Shown in pieces: positions 22,314 through 29,271 of a stretch of 29,271 nt of DNA; within the stretch, counting starts at the first letter, position 1; each line of letters begins with the position of its first letter. The stretch is taken from NCBI GenBank assembly GCA_002473085.1, contig DKTP01000069.1:1-29271 (forward strand), in the 5' to 3' direction. The stretch comes from Anaerolineales bacterium UBA7227. GTDB lineage: Bacteria > Chloroflexota > Anaerolineae > Anaerolineales > Villigracilaceae. The position numbers and the translations under genes are program-made. The notes below the pieces were generated by a model. It did no database searches. It was given only the letters and a program-made list of their open reading frames with translations, and was not told the DNA's origin.

Positions 22314-23057
22314 CTACATCCCCGGCGTGTACTTCTTCTCCCATTCCGTGATGGCGGCCTGGATGACCGCCCGCACTTCGGGGTCGGTCACTTCGCCCAC
22401 GCCGGTGAATTTCTGCCTGCCCACCCAGACGTTTACAACGCCGCCGTATCCTTCCTCGAGACGGATATCGCGTCCGCCCAACGGGGAGGCGGCCAGGCGC
22501 GCTTGCAAGATTCGGTCAATTTGACCGACGATGCTGGTCGGTTCGGCCGCTTTCGCCTCCGCCGCCGGGGTCGGCGCGGACGGGGCGGGCGCGGGAGGCC
22601 GGGCGGCGGGCGAAAGCGCTTCCATCATCGGCGTCCCGCCTGCCGCGGCAGGTTTGCCCTCAACCCACGGCCGGACGATGTTCAACAAGTGGATCAGTCG
22701 TTTCCGATCCACGTCCGAAAGATGGACGCTCTTCAGGCGTTGACCGTCGAGGTCGAGCTGGGGGGCGTTATCCTCGTCCAGCCAGAGGCGCAGGAGGCTT
22801 GTGCCAGGCAAAGCCGCGGGAGCGCGCGAGAGCGCCATCTGTTCGGCGTGGGCGATGCGGGCCGCGGCGCGTTCGGCGTCGCCGCGCGCCTGCTGCGCGA
22901 TGATGTCGGCCCGGGCGCGCGCCTCCTCCAGTTTCTTGCGGGCGTCCAGGTTGGAGTTGAGATAGCCGAGCAGGGCGCCGAGTCCCAGGGCGAGGATAAG
23001 AGCCAACACCAGGAGCCAGACCGGCCATGTGATTGTGGCAATATCAAACTGGATCAT
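22314..23057 (-). CDS. Membrane-anchored coiled-coil protein of unknown function
   Basis: A 247-aa protein. One N-terminal TM helix (about 11-33, WPVWLLVLALILALGLGALLG) is followed by a coiled coil (about 36-72, Ala/Arg/Glu-rich) and a globular segment (LSDVDRKRLIHLLNIVRPWV). A Pro/Ala linker (about 135-170) leads to a conserved-looking C-terminal domain with IVGQIDRILQARLAA, RLEEGYGGVVNVWVG and DPEVRAVIQAAITEWEKKY. The start overlaps the mutM stop (ATGA), so it is the last gene of this operon. I do not recognise a named family; an N-terminal start at 23138 would lie inside mutM. Confidence 0.75.
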   Translation of the reverse strand: MIQFDIATITWPVWLLVLALILALGLGALLGYLNSNLDARKKLEEARARADIIAQQARGDAERAAARIAHAEQMALSRAPAALPGTSLLRLWLDEDNAPQLDLDGQRLKSVHLSDVDRKRLIHLLNIVRPWVEGKPAAAGGTPMMEALSPAARPPAPAPSAPTPAAEAKAAEPTSIVGQIDRILQARLAASPLGGRDIRLEEGYGGVVNVWVGRQKFTGVGEVTDPEVRAVIQAAITEWEKKYTPGM

Positions 23058-23875
23058 ACGGACCTCTTTTTCTGGCATTTGGGGCAGACGTGCGTCCCTC
23101 GCTGCCCGACTGCCAGTTTCACGATCTTCGTCCCGCACACCGGGCAGGGACTGCCCTGGCGGTCGTACACCCGAAAATAATTCTGGAACTCGCCGCCGCG
23201 ATAGGCCCAGTCTATGGACGCGCCGTTACGGCGGATACCCTCCGTCAGCGCGGCGCGGATCGCCGCGTGCAGGCGTTCGGCCTGTTTCCTCGTCCCCGAA
23301 TCGGACGCGGCCTGCGGATGGAGCCGCGCCGCGTGCAGCGCCTCGTCCGTATAGATGTTGCCAAGGCCGGCGAGGAATCGCTGGTCGAGCAGGAGCGGCT
23401 TCAACTGGCGATGGCGGCGGCGCAGATTTTCGTGCAGCCAGGCGGGCGTGAACGCGTCCGAGAGCGGCTCCGGCCCGAGGTCCCCGACGACCGAGTCGGG
23501 GTCGTCGGTCAGCCAGACGCGGCCGAACTTCCGCGCGTCGTTGAAGACGAGGCCCCGCGTCCCCGTCCCGCGCGAGGCGAGACGCAGGATCAGTCGGTCG
23601 TGCTTTTCGGGTTTGTATCCGTCTTCCTTTATATACAAATCCCCGCTCATACGCAAGTGTACAAATAGGCTATAGTCGGAAAGCTGGAGATGGATGAATT
23701 TGGCGCGCCGCCCCACGCCGAGGACTCTTTGGCCGCGGATGCGTTCCCGAAATTGCCGCGCCGAGGGGAACGCCACCGTGCGCGTCCAGCGCGTTTCGGC
23801 GGCGGCGATCTCCGCGCCGACGAGGGCGGGACGCAGCGTTCGGACGATCGTCTCGACTTCGGGAAGTTCGGGCAT
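23054..23875 (-). CDS. mutM: Formamidopyrimidine-DNA glycosylase
   Basis: A 273-aa base-excision repair enzyme that removes 8-oxoguanine and nicks the site. The N-terminus MPELPEVETIVR carries catalytic Pro2 and Glu3. Lys59 lies in RRAKFIHLQL. HLRMSGDL, the LLDQRFLAGLGNIYTDEAL helix-two-turn-helix and the C-terminal zinc finger CPVC-X16-CPKC are all present. Length fits the family and every catalytic part is intact. It lies 37 bp after prs and overlaps the coiled-coil protein gene by 4 nt. Confidence 0.97.
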   Translation of the reverse strand: MPELPEVETIVRTLRPALVGAEIAAAETRWTRTVAFPSARQFRERIRGQRVLGVGRRAKFIHLQLSDYSLFVHLRMSGDLYIKEDGYKPEKHDRLILRLASRGTGTRGLVFNDARKFGRVWLTDDPDSVVGDLGPEPLSDAFTPAWLHENLRRRHRQLKPLLLDQRFLAGLGNIYTDEALHAARLHPQAASDSGTRKQAERLHAAIRAALTEGIRRNGASIDWAYRGGEFQNYFRVYDRQGSPCPVCGTKIVKLAVGQRGTHVCPKCQKKRSV

Positions 23876-23912
23876 GGCGGTTCAGCGGACGGTTTTGGAC
23901 GCCGGGCGCTGG

Positions 23913-24905
23913 CTACTCGTTGAACATCTCGCCCACGCTCCGTCCCTCGTGCGCGCGGCGGATGACCTCTCCCAGCAGACCCGACACGGTGAGCACGGTG
24001 AGCCTGCCTTCGAGGATCTTCATTTTATCCGCCGAGATGGGGATGGTGTCGGTGGTGATGATGTGCTTGATGGGCAGGGAGGCGAGACGGTCCGCGCCGT
24101 CCTGGGAAAGGACGGGGTGGATGAACGACAGGTACGCGTCCCGCGCGCCGTTTTCCTTGACGAGGCGCACGGCCTGCGCGATGGAGCCGCCCGTGTCCAC
24201 CTCGTCGTCCACGATGATCACGTCGCGGTCTTTCACGTCGCCGATCAGGGTCAACGCTTCGGCTTTGGCGTCGTTGCTGACGCGCCGCTTCTCGATGAAG
24301 GCGATGGGCGTGTTCAGGTCGGCGGCGTAGTTGCGTCCCTTTTTGGCGAAGCCGAGGTCTACCGCGACCACCACCGGGTCTTTGAGATGCGGACGGATGT
24401 GCGCGTTGATGTGACCGGTCAACAGGGAGGAGGAGGTCAGCACGTCGCCGGGGACGGAGAAGAAGCCCTGCACCTGTCCGGCGTGCGGGTCGAGGGTCAT
24501 GTAGCGGTCCGCGCCGGCCACCTCGATCATGTCCGCGATCAGCCGCGCGGTGATGGGGACGCGCGGCTGGTCTTTTTTGTCCGAGCGGCCGTAGCAGAGA
24601 TACGGCACGACCGCCGTGATGCGCGCCGCCGAATCCAGCCGCAGGGTCTGGATCATAATGAGCAGTTCCATCAGGTTGCGATGGACGGGCGAGGCCGTGC
24701 TTTGGATGACGTACACATCCTGGCCGCGCACGCTGCTGTGTAATTTGATGAACAGGTTTTCGTTGGGGAACTCGACCACGTCGCGCCCGCACAGGGGGCT
24801 GTTAAGATACTCGGAAATTTTTCCCGCTAGTTCGGGCGAACCCGTCCCCGCGTATAACTTGATATCCCCATACACTTTCATTTCATGCCGACGATGTTGA
24901 CTCAT
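23913..24905 (-). CDS. prs: Ribose-phosphate pyrophosphokinase
   Basis: A 330-aa enzyme making PRPP from ribose-5-phosphate and ATP. It has the TGSPELAGKI opening, FPNENLFIKLHSSVRGQDVYVIQS, the Mg/ATP site DPHAGQVQGFF (139-149) and the PRPP loop VIIVDDEVDTGGS (229-241). The start at 24905 has AAAGGAG 5 nt upstream and overlaps the stop of the acetyltransferase gene (ATGA). Slightly longer than the classic 315-aa enzyme because of about eight extra N-terminal residues (MSQHRRHE); an internal ATG (MKVYGDIKLY) would give the standard length. Confidence 0.96.
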   Translation of the reverse strand: MSQHRRHEMKVYGDIKLYAGTGSPELAGKISEYLNSPLCGRDVVEFPNENLFIKLHSSVRGQDVYVIQSTASPVHRNLMELLIMIQTLRLDSAARITAVVPYLCYGRSDKKDQPRVPITARLIADMIEVAGADRYMTLDPHAGQVQGFFSVPGDVLTSSSLLTGHINAHIRPHLKDPVVVAVDLGFAKKGRNYAADLNTPIAFIEKRRVSNDAKAEALTLIGDVKDRDVIIVDDEVDTGGSIAQAVRLVKENGARDAYLSFIHPVLSQDGADRLASLPIKHIITTDTIPISADKMKILEGRLTVLTVSGLLGEVIRRAHEGRSVGEMFNE

Positions 24906-25459
24906 GGATTCTCCTTTTTTCGTCCTTCCCATTCTTTTCGCAAAACGCTCATGAAGTGGAGGTCGCCGTATTTGCCGCGCTTGAAGACGGCCTCGCGCAT
25001 CGTCCCCTCATGCACGAAGCCCGCTTTCTCATAGGAACGGACGGCGCGGAGATTATCGGCGTACACTCTCAAAAAAACGCGGTTCAGATTCAACGTCTCG
25101 AAGCCGTGGCGCAAAAGCAGGTTCAACGCCTCGGTCCCGAAGCCCCGGTTCCAGGCCGACTTGTCGCCGATCATAATGCCGACTTCGCCCGAGCCCGCCA
25201 CATGGTCAACGCTGAAGAGGCCGCCGTTGCCGATCAGCCGCCAGCCTTCGCCGTCGCGCATTTCGATGGCGAGCGGTTTCTCCTCGGGCTCGCGCTTGGC
25301 GAGATTCTCGAACCAGGTCTCCTCGTCGCGCAGGGACATCGGCAGGAACAGCGAGAGTCCCAGCGTCACTTCGGGATCGTTGACCCATTCGTGGAATTTC
25401 GGGACGTCCTCGCGCTCCACCGCCCGCAGGCGGACGCGCTCTCCATAGATGACGCTCAC
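24902..25459 (-). CDS. RimJ/RimL-type GNAT acetyltransferase
   Basis: A 185-aa acetyl-CoA-dependent N-acetyltransferase. ERVRLRAVEREDVPKFHEWVND opens the fold. GEVGIMIGDKSAWNRGFGTEAL holds the pyrophosphate-binding loop, and LNRVFLRVYADNLRAVRSYEKAGF with EGTMREAVFKRGKYGDLHFMSVLRKEW are the standard closing strands. The acceptor may be a protein N-terminus or a small amine; the sequence does not tell. GTG at 25459 is chosen because it overlaps the meaB stop as GTGA. The longer upstream frame is a shadow over meaB. Confidence 0.9.
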   Translation of the reverse strand: MSVIYGERVRLRAVEREDVPKFHEWVNDPEVTLGLSLFLPMSLRDEETWFENLAKREPEEKPLAIEMRDGEGWRLIGNGGLFSVDHVAGSGEVGIMIGDKSAWNRGFGTEALNLLLRHGFETLNLNRVFLRVYADNLRAVRSYEKAGFVHEGTMREAVFKRGKYGDLHFMSVLRKEWEGRKKENP

Positions 25460-26454
25460 TTGCGCCTCCCGTCCGTCAAAAGTTGCGCCGCCTCCCAGGG
25501 CGAGAGACGATGCGTGAAGACCTGCTCCAGCGCGGACTCGAACTTCCCATCGGGGACTTCGGCCCGGAACCGCGCCATCAACGCCTCGCGCAGCAACGCC
25601 TCCACCTCGGACCTGAGGCGGGCGCGCTCTCGAACGGCCCATTCCCCGCTCGCGCGCAGATACGCCGCGTGCTTTTCGATGTGCGCGACAAGTTCGTCAA
25701 CGCCCGCGCCCTCCGTCGCCACCGTCCGCTGGATGGGCGGGACCCAGCGTCTCGATTCTGTTTTCGCGGGCGCGTCCGCTTTCATCGTCGTCCCGTGATG
25801 GCGGATGACGAAGCGTTTCGGGTTCGCCAGGTCGAGCATGGATTTGAGCGCCCTGACCGTGTTTTCCGCCTCGGGACGGTCGGCCTTGTTGACGACCAGC
25901 ACGTCCGCGATCTCCAAAATCCCCGCTTTGATGGCCTGGATGTCGTCGCCGAGGCCGGGCGCGTCCACCACAATGGTGGTATGCGCGAGGCGGACGATGT
26001 CCACTTCGTTTTGTCCCGCGCCGACGGTTTCGATCATCACCGCGTCGAAGCCGGCCGCGTCGAAGACCTGCGTCATCGCCGCCGTGGACTGGGCCAGCCC
26101 GCCGAGCGAGCCGCGCGAGGCCATCGAGCGGATGAAGACGCCCGCGTCGCCCGCCAGGTCTCTCATGCGGACGCGGTCTCCCAGCACGGCGCCGCCCGTG
26201 AACGGGCTGGACGGGTCCACCGCGAGGATGGCGACGCGCTTCCCGCTGCGGCGATAGGCGAGGGCCAGTTGATTCACCAGCGACGATTTCCCCGTCCCCG
26301 GCGCGCCGGTCACGCCGACGAGGTGCGCCCGCCCGGTCTGCGGAAAGAGTTCGGCCAGCGCGGCGCGTCCCTCGGCGGAATCGTTTTCCACCTGCGTCAG
26401 CAGGCGCGCCAGCGCGAGGCGGTCGCCGTTCAAGACGGATTCTGCCAAAGTCAT
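25456..26454 (-). CDS. meaB: Methylmalonyl-CoA mutase-associated GTPase (MeaB/ArgK)
   Basis: A 332-aa G3E GTPase that protects and reloads B12-dependent acyl-CoA mutases. P-loop GAPGTGKSS (50-58), then ILAVDPSSPFTGGAVLGDRVRM, FIRSMASRGSLGGL, the IETVGAGQNEVDIV switch, VVDAPGLGDDIQAIKAGILEIAD and the specificity motif NKAD. Length and motifs match MeaB. It follows the B12-binding subunit gene by 48 bp, which supports a role in cobalamin mutase maturation. Confidence 0.95.
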   Translation of the reverse strand: MTLAESVLNGDRLALARLLTQVENDSAEGRAALAELFPQTGRAHLVGVTGAPGTGKSSLVNQLALAYRRSGKRVAILAVDPSSPFTGGAVLGDRVRMRDLAGDAGVFIRSMASRGSLGGLAQSTAAMTQVFDAAGFDAVMIETVGAGQNEVDIVRLAHTTIVVDAPGLGDDIQAIKAGILEIADVLVVNKADRPEAENTVRALKSMLDLANPKRFVIRHHGTTMKADAPAKTESRRWVPPIQRTVATEGAGVDELVAHIEKHAAYLRASGEWAVRERARLRSEVEALLREALMARFRAEVPDGKFESALEQVFTHRLSPWEAAQLLTDGRRK

Positions 26455-26502
26455 TGCCGCGTCCCTACGCGCTGCTCGCGAACCGTACCGTCAGACCTGC
26501 GG

Positions 26503-26898
26503 TCACTTCACGGCCTCGCGGACGTCGCGGACGATATCTTCGGTGGACGCGCCGGGGCCGTAGATGCCTCCCACGCCCAATTCCTTCAAGCGGGATACGT
26601 CTTCGTCGGGGACGATGCCGCCGAGGAAGACTTTCACGCGTTCCTGACCGTTAGCCTTGAGCAGTTCCAGCACGCGCGGGACCAGCGCCATATGCGCGCC
26701 GGAGAGGATCGAAAGCCCCACCACGTCCACGTCTTCCTGCAAAGCGGCTTCCGCGATCATTTCGGGAGTCTGCCGCAGGCCGGTGTAAACGACTTCCATC
26801 CCCGCGTCGCGCAGGGCGCGCGCCACCACTTTCGCGCCGCGGTCATGCCCGTCCAGGCCGGGCTTGGCAACCAGCACACGAATCTTTTGTTCTGTCAT
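26503..26898 (-). CDS. B12-binding subunit of a methylmalonyl-CoA mutase-type enzyme
   Basis: A 131-aa protein that is only the cobalamin domain. DGHDRGAKV (Asp16, His18, Gly21) supplies the lower axial ligand His. LSILSGAHM and [26 protein letters not shown] match the C-terminal part of methylmalonyl-CoA mutase. In split mutases this is the small subunit; the catalytic subunit is not in this window and must be encoded elsewhere. GGAGG lies 4 nt before the ATG and TATAAT (26932-26927) lies upstream, so this gene, unlike the leaderless ones, has a short leader. Confidence 0.92.
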   Translation of the reverse strand: MTEQKIRVLVAKPGLDGHDRGAKVVARALRDAGMEVVYTGLRQTPEMIAEAALQEDVDVVGLSILSGAHMALVPRVLELLKANGQERVKVFLGGIVPDEDVSRLKELGVGGIYGPGASTEDIVRDVREAVK

Positions 26899-26926
26899 TG
26901 CGCCTCCGGGAGAGTTTTTCGATGGA

Positions 26927-26932
26927 ATTATA
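26927..26932 (-). promoter_or_regulatory. -10 box of the B12-binding/meaB/prs/mutM operon
   Basis: TATAAT on the minus strand, giving a leader of about 20 nt that contains GGAGG. ATGACG about 19 bp upstream is the best -35. Confidence 0.5.
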
Positions 26933-26975
26933 CTATGGGAATTTTGACGGGCGTCATCTCCCGATACTTAAACCA

Positions 26976-26997
26976 AACACCGCCTTTCGGCGGTGTT
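26976..26997 (-). terminator. Hairpin terminator after tRNA-Arg
   Basis: AACACCGCC / GGCGGTGTT, 9-bp stem with 4-nt loop, followed on the minus strand by TGGTTTAA. It begins 6 nt after the tRNA 3' end. Confidence 0.7.
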
Positions 26998-27002
26998 GAC
27001 AG

Positions 27003-27074
27003 CGCCCCCGCGCGGACTCGAACCGCGCTCTTCGGCTCCGGAGGCCGACACTCTGTCCACTGAGCTACGGGGGC
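27003..27074 (-). tRNA. tRNA-Arg (anticodon CCG)
   Basis: A 72-nt cloverleaf on the minus strand. Acceptor GCCCCCG / CGGGGGC with discriminator G; D arm GCTC...GAGT; anticodon arm TCGGC-CTCCGGA-GCCGA with anticodon CCG at loop positions 34-36; 4-nt variable loop; T arm CGCGG-TTCGAGT-CCGCG. CCA is not encoded. It reads CGG arginine codons, common in this GC-rich genome. Confidence 0.96.
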
Positions 27075-27152
27075 TGGCGCAGGAATTGTACCTCATGGCG
27101 GAGCAAATTGGCAATTTGAGGCGTTTGCACCTTGAAGACCTTCTCGATTTTT

Positions 27153-27368
27153 TTACACAGCAACGGGCAGCAACTTGTAGACTCGCGCAAGACGAGATGC
27201 AGACTCGATGTCTTTTCGTTTGAGAGCCTCGCGAACGTCGTCGAGCTTGGCCGCATCCGATACGGAAAGATAGGGAGACCAATCGTTTTCTGCATAAATT
27301 AAGTCAATGTCCACTTCCGCAACATATTCGTCCACATGGACAAGTTTGGTGATCGGTCGGTTTGTCAT
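27153..27368 (-). CDS. Small protein paired with DUF4258, putative antitoxin
   Basis: A 71-aa acidic protein with [44 protein letters not shown] and [14 protein letters not shown]. It has a strand-rich N-terminus and helical C-terminus and no zinc ligands. Its ATG overlaps the DUF4258 stop (ATGA), and GGAG lies 6 nt upstream. The arrangement, two tiny overlapping genes with the second acidic, is that of a toxin-antitoxin or other two-component small module; the role is inferred only. The pair is visibly AT-richer than its neighbours, suggesting transfer. Confidence 0.7.
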   Translation of the reverse strand: MTNRPITKLVHVDEYVAEVDIDLIYAENDWSPYLSVSDAAKLDDVREALKRKDIESASRLARVYKLLPVAV

Positions 27369-27688
27369 TTTACTCTCCTCATAAAATCAGAAGACCAGCG
27401 TCTTGGATCAGGGCGATAAGCGGTTATAACGACAGCAGGCGTTGAAGCCTCTTTGGGAATACCCCAGACAACATGAATGGGATTTCCATGATGGTCCTTT
27501 TGAAGAACTAAAACGCACGGTCCTTTGGCATAATCGGGATAGTCCTCAATGATGATCGCATCAGCGACTCCCGTCAGGATATCCCGCGCAAGAATGTCAT
27601 CTTGAGCCAACTCATCGTATCCGTGAGCGGATATCAGAATTTATTTCTGCTCGATAAGTTTTAGAACCTTCTGGAATGTCTGGCTCAT
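27365..27688 (-). pseudogene. DUF4258 gene interrupted by an in-frame TAA
   Basis: From ATG 27688 the frame reads MSQTFQKVLKLIEQK, then TAA (27643-27641), then continues as [16 protein letters not shown]... to the end [10 protein letters not shown]. Together they make one DUF4258-like protein of 107 codons: N-terminal helix, SAHGYDEL with the family His, [30 protein letters not shown] single base change (for example GAA or CAA to TAA) would explain it. Restart at TTG 27610 (81 codons) would lose the His. DUF4258 genes are often found in toxin-antitoxin-like pairs (family knowledge). A leaderless promoter and intact partner gene remain. Confidence 0.75.
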
Positions 27689-27701
27689 AGGAAAGATTAT
27701 A
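27689..27701 (-). promoter_or_regulatory. Leaderless promoter -10 of the DUF4258 pair
   Basis: TATAAT (27701-27696, minus), then seven bases CTTTCCT, then ATG. It supports 27688 as the original start, hence the in-frame TAA interpretation. Confidence 0.55.
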
Positions 27702-27712
27702 CAGCAAACTTC

Positions 27713-28321
27713 TTATAACCGCCCTTCAATCGCTTTCCTCAACTCCTCCTGCACAGACTGCCAATCACGGGAGGCGTCCACCACGCGCCAGCGGACGGGG
27801 TCCTGCCCCGCCATCTCCAGATATCCCGCGCGGACGCGGCGGTGGAAGTCCACAGTGTAGGCGTCGAGGCGGTTCCACTCGTCCGCTTTTTGCTTGCGCT
27901 TCAGTCCGATCTCCACGTCCACGTCGAGCAGGATCGTCAGGTCAGGGACGAGTCCGCCGGTGGCGTATTGGACCAGCGCGCGCACCTGTTCCAAATCCTG
28001 CTGGTGTCCGTAGCCCTGGTAGGCCAGCGTCGAATCGTAGTAGCGGTCGGAGAGGACGATCTCGCCCAGCGCCAGCCGCGGGCGGATGACCTGCTCCACG
28101 AACTGCGCCCGCGCCGCCTGGTAGAGCAGCGTCTCTGTGCGGGGATGCATCTCCGTGTTTTTCAGGTCATGCAAAATCTCGCGGATCTGCTCGCCGATGG
28201 ACGTCCCGCCCGGTTCGCGCGTCGGGAAGATGACGCGTCCGCGCTCGCGAAAATATTCCACGAGGTAGGGGATGTGACTGGTCTTGCCAGAACCTTCTGG
28301 ACCTTCGAGGGTGATGAACAT
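27713..28321 (-). CDS. tmk: Thymidylate kinase
   Basis: A 202-aa enzyme converting dTMP to dTDP. P-loop LEGPEGSGKTS (5-15), the TREPGGTSIGEQIR motif, LSDRYYDSTLAYQGYG with the DRY core, and the lid region KRKQKADEWNRLDAY. MFITLEGPEG at 28321 is the natural start; residues encoded further upstream come from the AG-rich repeat. There is no Shine-Dalgarno and the repeat fills the spacer to the upstream gene, so translation may depend on coupling or on the repeat's mRNA structure. Confidence 0.95.
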   Translation of the reverse strand: MFITLEGPEGSGKTSHIPYLVEYFRERGRVIFPTREPGGTSIGEQIREILHDLKNTEMHPRTETLLYQAARAQFVEQVIRPRLALGEIVLSDRYYDSTLAYQGYGHQQDLEQVRALVQYATGGLVPDLTILLDVDVEIGLKRKQKADEWNRLDAYTVDFHRRVRAGYLEMAGQDPVRWRVVDASRDWQSVQEELRKAIEGRL

Positions 28322-28329
28322 GGTGATGA

Positions 28330-28423
28330 AGAGAGTAGAGAAAAGAGAACAGGGAGCAGTGAATCGAGAGCAGAGAGCCGCGTCAGAAGACACTGCTCTC
28401 TGCTCTCCAGTCATCTACTCTCT
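28330..28423 (-). repeat. AG-rich inverted-repeat element at the R3H/tmk junction
   Basis: Outer arms AGAGAGTAGA (28330-28339) and TCTACTCTCT (28414-28423); inner arms GAGAGCAGAGAGC (28366-28378) and GCTCTCTGCTCTC (28395-28407), both perfect. The TAG stop of the R3H protein lies in the right outer arm. Confidence 0.75.
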
Positions 28424-29271
28424 AAAAATCCTCACGTGCCTGTGCGGTTCCTTCCCGTACGAGTGGCTCACCAACTCCGCGCTGCGCGCCATCTCGTGTT
28501 GGAGTCTCCGCACGAGCGAGGGGCCAGGCGGCAGGTCTACCCAGCGCTCGCCGTTGAGGACGGCGGCGATGGCGGCCTGCGTCTGGTCGCGGACGTTGTC
28601 GAGTTCGCTGCTTCGGGCGGTCACGCCTTCGGACGGCAGGTTGAACAGGTCGCCCATGAACTGGTCCACTTGCGCGACGGTGTTGGCGCGCAGCACATAG
28701 ATGGGCATGCCGCGCGCTTCGGCGTCCATGATGGTGGCCTGGCGGTCGCGGTAGTAGGCGCGCAGGGTGACGAGCGCGTCGGCCTCGTCCACATCGCGGA
28801 CGATGACGGCCGGCACGCCGAACCGTTTGGCGGCCTGCTGCAGGCGGTTGCGCGCCACGCCGTACGGATAGACGCGGACGGTCTTCATCGCCAGCGCGGA
28901 GGCAGGGGCGGCGGGCGCGGAGTCGACGCGCGAGGCGGGACGCGTCTCCTCGACGGCCGCGGCCGGTTGACGTCCCGTCGAAGATCCCGACGTTTTTCCG
29001 GGACGGCGAGGCGTGGGTTTCGTCGGCTCTTTCGCGTCCAGTCTGAACCCGGGGGCGGGCGCGGCCTTCTCGATCTTGATCTGCCCCTCGGGGTCGCGCG
29101 TGCGGATTTCGGGCGGCAGCGGGAAGCCGCGCAGGAGCGCGTCGACCGAGGCCATGATATCGGTGTGGACGGCGAAGCGGTCGCGGGTCTGGATCTCGAC
29201 GAGGACGTCGAAGGTGGGCGGGGCGCGTCGTTCCAGCACCGTCTTCTGCGTCCCGCGGCGGCGCGCTTCCT
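28415..29271 (-). CDS. SpoIIIAA/Ycf45-type AAA ATPase with C-terminal R3H domain (5' end outside window)
   Basis: The frame is open to the window edge: residues EARRRGTQKT precede VLERRAPPTFDVLVEIQTRDRFAVHTDI. This is the typical end of the ATPase domain of these proteins, so the P-loop half is missing. About 284 residues are visible. A Pro/Lys-rich linker is followed by VRVYPYGVARNRLQQAAKRFGVP and ALVTLRAYYRDR, and a C-terminal R3H domain with GPSLVRRLQHEMARSAELVSHSYGKEPHRHVRIF, which binds single-stranded nucleic acid. GTG 29239 is only an internal codon. The stop codon lies in the AG-rich repeat, so the last residues (FRE) may be acquired. Confidence 0.88.
   Translation of the reverse strand, partial: EARRRGTQKTVLERRAPPTFDVLVEIQTRDRFAVHTDIMASVDALLRGFPLPPEIRTRDPEGQIKIEKAAPAPGFRLDAKEPTKPTPRRPGKTSGSSTGRQPAAAVEETRPASRVDSAPAAPASALAMKTVRVYPYGVARNRLQQAAKRFGVPAVIVRDVDEADALVTLRAYYRDRQATIMDAEARGMPIYVLRANTVAQVDQFMGDLFNLPSEGVTARSSELDNVRDQTQAAIAAVLNGERWVDLPPGPSLVRRLQHEMARSAELVSHSYGKEPHRHVRIFRE

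Noticed and set aside
25483..27063. A 526-codon plus-strand frame
   Set aside because: It is antisense to meaB and the B12-binding gene and even runs into the tRNA; no family signature.

Overview
The window reads as a GC-rich chromosome segment from a member of the Chloroflexota, most likely class Anaerolineae. This is inferred from gene content and style: an Elp3-type radical SAM enzyme, a half-size chromate transporter pair, DUF4342, conserved Chloroflexi-like proteins of unknown function, and many short palindromic and tandem repeats. No marker gene fixes the species. Most genes are housekeeping or small accessory functions. There is no prophage, CRISPR array or large mobile element.

Layout. 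Positions 1-3449 (minus strand) hold three independent units: an orphan OmpR-type response regulator; a tightly overlapped membrane protein/DUF4342/PPOX-fold operon; and a membrane-anchored HExxH metallopeptidase cut by the window edge. Hairpin terminators and promoters separate the units. Positions 3585-9379 (plus) carry an FGE-like lipoprotein, metK under a SAM-I riboswitch with an enlarged P3 arm, a WecA/MraY-like sugar-phosphate transferase and a heparinase II/III-like protein. Positions 9380-9693 are gene-free and hold a MITE-like nested inverted repeat plus a palindrome cluster. Then come panC (minus), a 67-aa protein, a 16-codon leader ORF with ssb, and a BioF2-like acetyltransferase (minus). 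Positions 12558-16070 hold an 801-aa degenerate PP2C-like/transmembrane/propeller-like protein and a 343-aa conserved unknown. DDAH and a methyltransferase follow on the minus strand, then cysH, elp3, two chromate transporter halves and a universal stress protein on the plus strand. The minus-strand operon 26898 to 22314 encodes a B12-binding subunit, MeaB, a GNAT acetyltransferase, Prs, MutM and a coiled-coil membrane protein. Last are tRNA-Arg(CCG), an AT-richer toxin-antitoxin-like pair whose DUF4258 member has an in-frame stop, tmk, and the C-terminal part of a SpoIIIAA/R3H-type ATPase.

Two themes stand out. First, six genes have a TATAAT box placed 6-7 nt before the ATG with no Shine-Dalgarno, the arrangement expected for leaderless mRNAs; one such pair is divergent within 32 bp. 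Second, short repeats pervade gene ends and even coding sequence. 7-8-nt tandem arrays and GGAATCC palindromes supply the stop codons of four genes, form in-frame insertions in two proteins, and appear to have expanded the P3 stem of the SAM riboswitch.
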